This document shows positions 7,363 through 11,525 of a stretch of 11,525 nucleotides of DNA, in pieces. The position numbers were made by a program, and so were the translations under genes. The stretch lies in NCBI GenBank assembly GCA_964470965.1, contig CAYYIS010000086.1, forward strand, positions 1-11,525. The letters run 5' to 3'. The DNA comes from CAYYIS01 sp964470965 (GTDB lineage Bacteria > JAAXHH01 > JABIQT01). Within the stretch, counting starts at the first letter, position 1. The number at the start of each line of letters is the position of its first letter. The notes under the pieces are model-generated. The model was not told the origin of the DNA and ran no database searches. It saw only the letters and a list, made by a program, of their open reading frames with translations.

Positions 7363-8921
7363 GTAAGAGGCAGCGGATGGACTTTATAGACCCTGATGCG
7401 TAATTCTGGATCCGTATACATTAACGAAAAACTGTCCGGATATTTCTCGAAAATCGGTTCCACATACTGTTCCTCAAGGGATATTCCGCCTTTTACGATT
7501 GTCGTGCCGACGATCAAATAATCCGTTTTAGTGGTTTGAATATAGTGCATAGAGTTTCGGGGAACATGGGACATAGCCGTGGCTATCGCTTTACGGCCGG
7601 TATACAGGTATAACCCGGGGTGGTCAAAGCCCATCAACCGGCTCTCCGATGGTGTTTGATCCCTGATCCATCCGTAGGCGTTATGGTAGGGGTCGACCTT
7701 GCCGCTGCGTAGCCAACCCCGCTCGAAATAATCCATACTTCGGATACAACATCCGGCGATCAGCAAAATAAAAAGGGGCGCGCTCAATCGATCGGGTTTG
7801 AGTTGTAGGCGTGGGATCTGAGTGATAACCCACCGGACGCCTTCCGTCAAATACAGTAGCAATATCGGTGTAACAGGGGCCAGATATTTCCACTGAAGGC
7901 GGGTATGCCAGAACAACAGCACCCCGAAATATATGACAGCATACAGGTCTACAAAACCAGTACGGTGAAAAAGCCGACGCCAGAACCCGATACAAACGGT
8001 AATCGAAATACAAACCTGGATCGCTATGAGCAGCGGATAGAACCCGATGTTCTGAAACACCTGGATAATGCGCTGCCCCCCCAGCGGCGGAAAAAGATGA
8101 TTCGGTATCGTCGTGACAAAGTAGGTCATCCCGTTGATAAGCGCCCGGTCTAAGAGTCCAAACACCCCGATAACTCCCTGCCCCGGGTCTTCCAGATCAA
8201 ACAGCCAGAACTGCTCCTGGTACTCGGGTGTTCCTACCAGAGCACCCTTCAAGAACCAAGGGGACGCACACACAAGAAACCCTATCCCCACCGCCGCTAC
8301 GGCGGTCCACCTGCGTCTGAGCAACAGAAGTCCTGCGGCCGCCAAAACCAGCGACAGCCCAACGCTCCGGAACAGGTAGGCTCCGGTTATGGCAACAACC
8401 GTCAGTATCAGGTATCGCCTGGTTTCCAGGCTGTCTCTTCCTGTATCATACCGCTCAAACATCAGCAGCGCGAGCATAGAGGTCGCCGCATATCCCATTT
8501 CCGCGATCACGGCCCCGGAAAAACGCACCGTCTCCGGATTGAGGGCGACCAGTGCCGTCAGCCACAACGAAGTCGTGGCAGAGCAGTAGCGACGCAGCCA
8601 GAACCACGAGAGCAACACATACAGCAACGCGCACATGGCAGGCACCATCTTCATCGGAATGATATTGTCCGGTATATCGGGAAAAAACCACAGAACCGGA
8701 ACCAGCAGCAAGGATAGCCCTGGAGGAAACTGGGTGGAAACCGGAGATCCGGGATCGCTGATAAGCCGCAGGCCCTGGCCGGTGGCCATGGATTTTGCGG
8801 TTACGATATGAATACCGTCATCGATGGCATGGCCGACCGAATAGGTAAAACTGGCGATATAGATAAAAGCGGCAGTGCCTAAAATAACGATCAGACCTAC
8901 CTGGGATTTGGAGACATTCAT
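7353..8921 (-). CDS. GT39/PMT-like integral membrane glycosyltransferase (GT-C fold)
   Basis: A 522-residue polytopic membrane protein of the ArnT/PMT/GT39-like type, which uses polyprenyl-phosphate-linked sugars on the periplasmic side. The first membrane segment (about 8-26) is followed by the catalytic-type acidic pair D34-D35 in HAIDDGIH, then AKSMATGQGL (42-51) and STQFPPGLSLLL (62-73), all diagnostic of the first periplasmic loop. AYLFRSVGLSL (181-191) also fits. Further hydrophobic segments lie at about 91-109, 117-128, 140-154, 170-182, 188-201, 207-219, 294-313, 325-338, 346-358 and 380-392. A soluble C-terminal domain follows from about 400 to 522. The ATG at 8921 gives a normal N-terminus but has only a weak ribosome binding site; the gene starts 37 bases after the preceding GT2. 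The acceptor is unknown and could be glycan, lipid or protein. Confidence 0.87.
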   Translation of the reverse strand: MNVSKSQVGLIVILGTAAFIYIASFTYSVGHAIDDGIHIVTAKSMATGQGLRLISDPGSPVSTQFPPGLSLLLVPVLWFFPDIPDNIIPMKMVPAMCALLYVLLSWFWLRRYCSATTSLWLTALVALNPETVRFSGAVIAEMGYAATSMLALLMFERYDTGRDSLETRRYLILTVVAITGAYLFRSVGLSLVLAAAGLLLLRRRWTAVAAVGIGFLVCASPWFLKGALVGTPEYQEQFWLFDLEDPGQGVIGVFGLLDRALINGMTYFVTTIPNHLFPPLGGQRIIQVFQNIGFYPLLIAIQVCISITVCIGFWRRLFHRTGFVDLYAVIYFGVLLFWHTRLQWKYLAPVTPILLLYLTEGVRWVITQIPRLQLKPDRLSAPLFILLIAGCCIRSMDYFERGWLRSGKVDPYHNAYGWIRDQTPSESRLMGFDHPGLYLYTGRKAIATAMSHVPRNSMHYIQTTKTDYLIVGTTIVKGGISLEEQYVEPIFEKYPDSFSLMYTDPELRIRVYKVHPLPLTDL

Positions 8922-8958
8922 CAGATACGCCCCGGTGAATCATAGACATCGAACAGGT

Positions 8959-9675
8959 TTAAAACATCGATTTCAGTCTGTGCGTGATGACCAGTTTAAT
9001 CATAATCATACCCAGAACGAGCGCTTTAAATTTACTGCCCGTCACTGATGACTGTCCGATGCGTTCCCGGTAATTCACCGGTATTTCCACGAAACGAAGG
9101 TCGTTGGTAATGACCAGCAGCGTCATATGGGGGCCGAAGTGGGAACTGCCTACCGTGAAGAGGGGCTCTATTCTTCTAAGAGCCTCCCGGCGGATAAGCC
9201 GCATCGTACAACCAACATCGGTCAGCAGGGTGGTATTGAAGAGAATTTCGACCATTTTGGCCACGGCCCAGTTGCCCCATTTCAAGAACCAGCCCATGTT
9301 GGCGCCGTCCCATATGAATTCACGACTGGTACGGGTGCCGATCACAAAATCAAACTCATCGGCATAGGCAAGCAATTTAAGCACATCTCGGCCGGCAAAG
9401 GTCCCGTCGGGTTCGGAAACGACAATATATTCGCTCTCCGCATCTAGCTCTTTGAATCCTCGACGGATCGCGAATCCGTATCCCTGTTCGGTCTCGAATA
9501 CCTGTTTGGCGCGAGTCCGTGCTACCTCTTCAGCGGTACCATCAGCGGCATTATTGTTGACTACGACTATTTCATCGACATATCCCGATTCAAAAAAATC
9601 CTCAATCGCTTCATAGATCGATTCTTTTTCATTGTATGTCGGAAAAATGACCGAAACCTTTTTACCGTTCCACAT
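8959..9675 (-). CDS. Glycosyltransferase family 2, DPM1-like (EPDG variant)
   Basis: A 238-residue GT-A glycosyltransferase. VSVIFPTYNEKESI (7-20) is the N-terminal nucleotide-binding strand and loop, and VVNNNAADGTAEE (38-50) stands for the usual VDDGSTDGT. VSEPDGTF (86-93) replaces the usual DADG metal site, with E88 and D90 as likely ligands. VIGTRTSREF (111-120), TDVGCTMRLIRREAL (152-166) and VEIPVNYRERIG (196-207) fit the DPM1-like group. The segment at about 216-231 is hydrophobic and may anchor it. The ATG at 9675 is preceded by GAGGA close to the start. Only 20 bases separate it from the preceding GT4, and 37 bases lead to the GT39-like gene. Its position beside a GT-C enzyme suggests it makes the polyprenyl-phosphate sugar that enzyme uses. 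This pairing is an inference. Confidence 0.88.
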   Translation of the reverse strand: MWNGKKVSVIFPTYNEKESIYEAIEDFFESGYVDEIVVVNNNAADGTAEEVARTRAKQVFETEQGYGFAIRRGFKELDAESEYIVVSEPDGTFAGRDVLKLLAYADEFDFVIGTRTSREFIWDGANMGWFLKWGNWAVAKMVEILFNTTLLTDVGCTMRLIRREALRRIEPLFTVGSSHFGPHMTLLVITNDLRFVEIPVNYRERIGQSSVTGSKFKALVLGMIMIKLVITHRLKSMF

Positions 9676-9695
9676 AGGTCCTCATCATTCTGTAA

Positions 9696-10820
9696 CTATG
9701 CCCTGGCCACCTCATGGTACAATGCCAGCGTCTTTTGCGCAATATGGTGCCAGCTAAAGCGATCGGCATTTTCGAAACCCTTTGCACGCATAGTTTCCCG
9801 CCACTGATGGTCGTCAATGATGCGCTGCATCTCTTCCGCCAGACCGGAAATGTCGTCCGGCTCAACAAGCCGTCCGGCTGCTCCCACTACCTCCGGCAAT
9901 GAACCCCGCCTTGAAGCGATGACAGGGCAACCGCACCGCATGGCCTCTATAACTGGCAAACCAAACCCTTCATAAAGGGAGGGGAAAACTAAAGCTGTAG
10001 CCGCGTTATACAGGGCGACCAGATCCAGGCTGTTGTAGGTCAAATCGCCTATAAAATGAACGAATTCACTACGACCCGGCCCGGCCAAATCACGTGGATA
10101 TGATTCTCTCTTACCAACGATCACCAGAGGCACCACGGGGTGGACGCGTTGCCACGCTTCCACAATCGCTTCAATATTCTTGTGCTTGTTGTAGTTGCCC
10201 ACGTATAATACGTATGGTGATTGGATTCGGTATTTTTTCAGGCAAGCCTGTACCTGTGCAGAGTCCAGAACCTGGAAGTGTTCTCCCGGCGCCATGTGGA
10301 TTACTTCTATATTCTCCGGCGGCACCTGGACAATGCGGACGATATCCCGCTTCGTAGTTTCCGATACGGCAATTACCCTCGCCGCTTTACGAATGGCTCC
10401 TATCTGCCATTTGAAAGACCTCGCCGATCCGATAAAGTCGAAGTGGGGTAGGATAAGTGGATGGAGGTCCTGGACGGTGACGACTGTCCTGGCTGGCTGA
10501 AAACGTGGCGCGCATATTTCCCACACCTGGGTCAATCCTCCGGTGGCATGGAAGAGATCTAAGCGGCCCCGGAGAATATCTACCGGGAGCAGCAGTTGTT
10601 CCCATAGCCCAATATGAGCCTGGCTGGCCGGGCGGCGGACGGGGAATTGACCGGGCAAATCGATTTCGACAACCTTTCTACCCCCTCGCACAGTATAGCA
10701 CACCCACTCATCCTGGCCAGGCAGGGCAAGCAGGTGTTTCAGGAGGTTGAATGTATACGTGCCGATCCCTGCCCCCCTGTGGGCGGTCTGCAACGGTCGA
10801 GTATCAAAACCTATTCTCAT
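9696..10820 (-). CDS. Glycosyltransferase family 4 (GT-B fold)
   Basis: A 374-residue GT4 enzyme of normal length. It starts directly with the first beta strand, MRIGFDTRPL, followed by the glycine-rich loop HRGAGIGTYTFNLL (14-27). VTVQDLHPL (114-122) and ARVIAVSETTKRD (147-159) belong to the N-domain. In the C-domain, YVGNYNKHKN (206-215) begins the donor-binding domain, and FPSLYEGFGLPVIEAM (279-294) holds the EX7E motif with E284 and E292. CGCPVIASRRGSLPEV (297-311) is classic for mannosyl- or rhamnosyl-transferase-like GT4 proteins. The ATG at 10820 lies 10 bases after the end of the decayed GT2 and has a weak ribosome binding site. It likely adds one sugar to the lipid-linked glycan in the cytoplasm; sugar and linkage cannot be told. 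Confidence 0.93.
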   Translation of the reverse strand: MRIGFDTRPLQTAHRGAGIGTYTFNLLKHLLALPGQDEWVCYTVRGGRKVVEIDLPGQFPVRRPASQAHIGLWEQLLLPVDILRGRLDLFHATGGLTQVWEICAPRFQPARTVVTVQDLHPLILPHFDFIGSARSFKWQIGAIRKAARVIAVSETTKRDIVRIVQVPPENIEVIHMAPGEHFQVLDSAQVQACLKKYRIQSPYVLYVGNYNKHKNIEAIVEAWQRVHPVVPLVIVGKRESYPRDLAGPGRSEFVHFIGDLTYNSLDLVALYNAATALVFPSLYEGFGLPVIEAMRCGCPVIASRRGSLPEVVGAAGRLVEPDDISGLAEEMQRIIDDHQWRETMRAKGFENADRFSWHHIAQKTLALYHEVARA

Positions 10821-10830
10821 ATATTCATTT

Positions 10831-11505
10831 CTATCGGGAAATTCTGTATTTAATGATATACCAGATGGCTGCTATCCCAGTGCGCCGCTTTATCTTCCTA
10901 CCCTCTTCATAGGTTCGACCCTGTAGATCCTTATATTCCTGATATGTGCCGGCGCTGCCGTAATATTCGGATCGAACCCGAATCCATTCTGCATTTTTTC
11001 TGTTTAATTTTTCCGTCCGTGCCGTCTTGTAACAGGTTTCCATATCGGTCAGATTCAGGTTGGTGCGCATGTTAGACAGGAGCGTGAGCGGTCGATCCCC
11101 AACCATAGGCCAGAAACATAATACTGCGGCCCCGAACCCTTAAACCGGGAGTCGAATATGGCATCCGCCTTGCCTGCAAGGAGGTACGGATGCAGGATGG
11201 CATATTCCTCGGGATCGTATTCCAGGTCCGCATCCTGAATCACCACGATGTCCCCGCCGCCATGTTCAATTCCATTTCGAATACCCGCTCCTTTACCCTG
11301 ATTCTTATGATGATAAATAAATTGGACAGGTTCCGATTCAGGTTCCACTTCCAGATCAGCGAGAATAGCCCGCGTTCCATCTGTTGAAAAATCATCTACA
11401 ATTATAATTTCCGCTCGATTAGGAAGCAGGCAGATCGGACTTTCCGATGATTTACCTGGCGTTCGATACTTCATTATAGACGGGAATGAAGATGGATAAT
11501 ACCAT
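10831..11505 (-). pseudogene. Decayed DPM1-like GT2 glycosyltransferase
   Basis: All landmarks of a GT2 gene are present in order but in two alternating frames. It opens at ATG 11505 with AGGA 10 bases before it and reads MVLSIFIPVYNEVSNAR, then meets TAA at 11454-11452. The second frame carries AEIIIVDDFSTDGT, HHKNQGKGAGIRNGI and VIQDADLEYDPEE, ending in SRFKGSGPQYY. Near 11110 the frame returns to the first: LTLLSNMRTNLNLTDMETC. Near the six-A run at 10999-10994 it shifts again to NGFGFDPNITA and NIRIYRV. Near 10920 it returns once more with QGRTYEEGRKI and ends IIKYRISR at 10831. The family normally has about six residues (EVPISY-like) between RIY and GRTYEEG, so the last lesion looks like a small deletion. 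The alternating +1 and -1 changes and the early stop leave no full-length protein. Sequencing indels could explain some lesions but hardly all. Confidence 0.9.
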
Positions 11506-11525
11506 TACGATCGTTTCCTAAAGAA

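Noticed and set aside
1..11525. CRISPR arrays, tRNA or rRNA genes, insertion-sequence ends or transposases
   Set aside because: No regularly spaced repeats, cloverleaf-type sequence or transposase motifs were seen on either strand by reading; the decay in the locus has no visible mobile-element cause.

Overview
The window is a polysaccharide (O-antigen, exopolysaccharide or cell-envelope glycan) biosynthesis locus. All nine apparently intact or partial coding regions lie on the minus strand, so transcription runs from right to left. Base composition is mixed (roughly 50% GC by eye) and intergenic gaps are mostly 10-50 bases. No ribosomal gene, tRNA or other phylogenetic marker is present. The O-antigen-ligase-like protein, the DPM1-like GT2 enzymes and the YfhO-like protein suggest a bacterium, probably with a Gram-negative type envelope, but the phylum cannot be named from this sequence.

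Layout in the direction of transcription. At the right edge is a decayed GT2 glycosyltransferase (11505-10831) whose conserved motifs are spread over two reading frames with four frame changes. It is followed by a GT4 glycosyltransferase (10820-9696), a DPM1-like GT2 (9675-8959) and a GT39-like membrane glycosyltransferase (8921-7353). A stretch of about 500 bases without an intact gene follows (7352-6849). It holds an inverted repeat at the end of the GT39-like gene, a short orphan C-terminal coding remnant (7348-7208), a second broken coding remnant that runs in frame into the next gene (7193-6849), and a sigma70-like promoter match (7074-7046). The second block is tightly packed: GT4 (6848-5580), class I methyltransferase (5596-4829), O-antigen-ligase/polymerase-like membrane protein (4857-3289), a second DPM1-like GT2 (3271-2531), an NAD-dependent sugar epimerase/dehydratase (2479-1460), and a YfhO-like multi-pass membrane protein (1455 to beyond position 1).

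How the genes may work together (inference): the epimerase modifies a nucleotide sugar, the GT4 enzymes extend a lipid-linked glycan on the cytoplasmic side, and the methyltransferase may modify or cap it. The DPM1-like GT2 enzymes could make polyprenyl-phosphate sugars that the GT39-like and YfhO-like GT-C-type proteins use on the outer face of the membrane. The O-antigen-ligase-like protein would polymerise or ligate the product. No Wzx flippase, Wzz regulator or initiating sugar-phosphate transferase is visible, so the cluster extends beyond the window.

The most notable feature is decay: at least one clear pseudogene and probably two more gene remnants lie among intact glycosyltransferase genes, as expected for a locus that is being rearranged.
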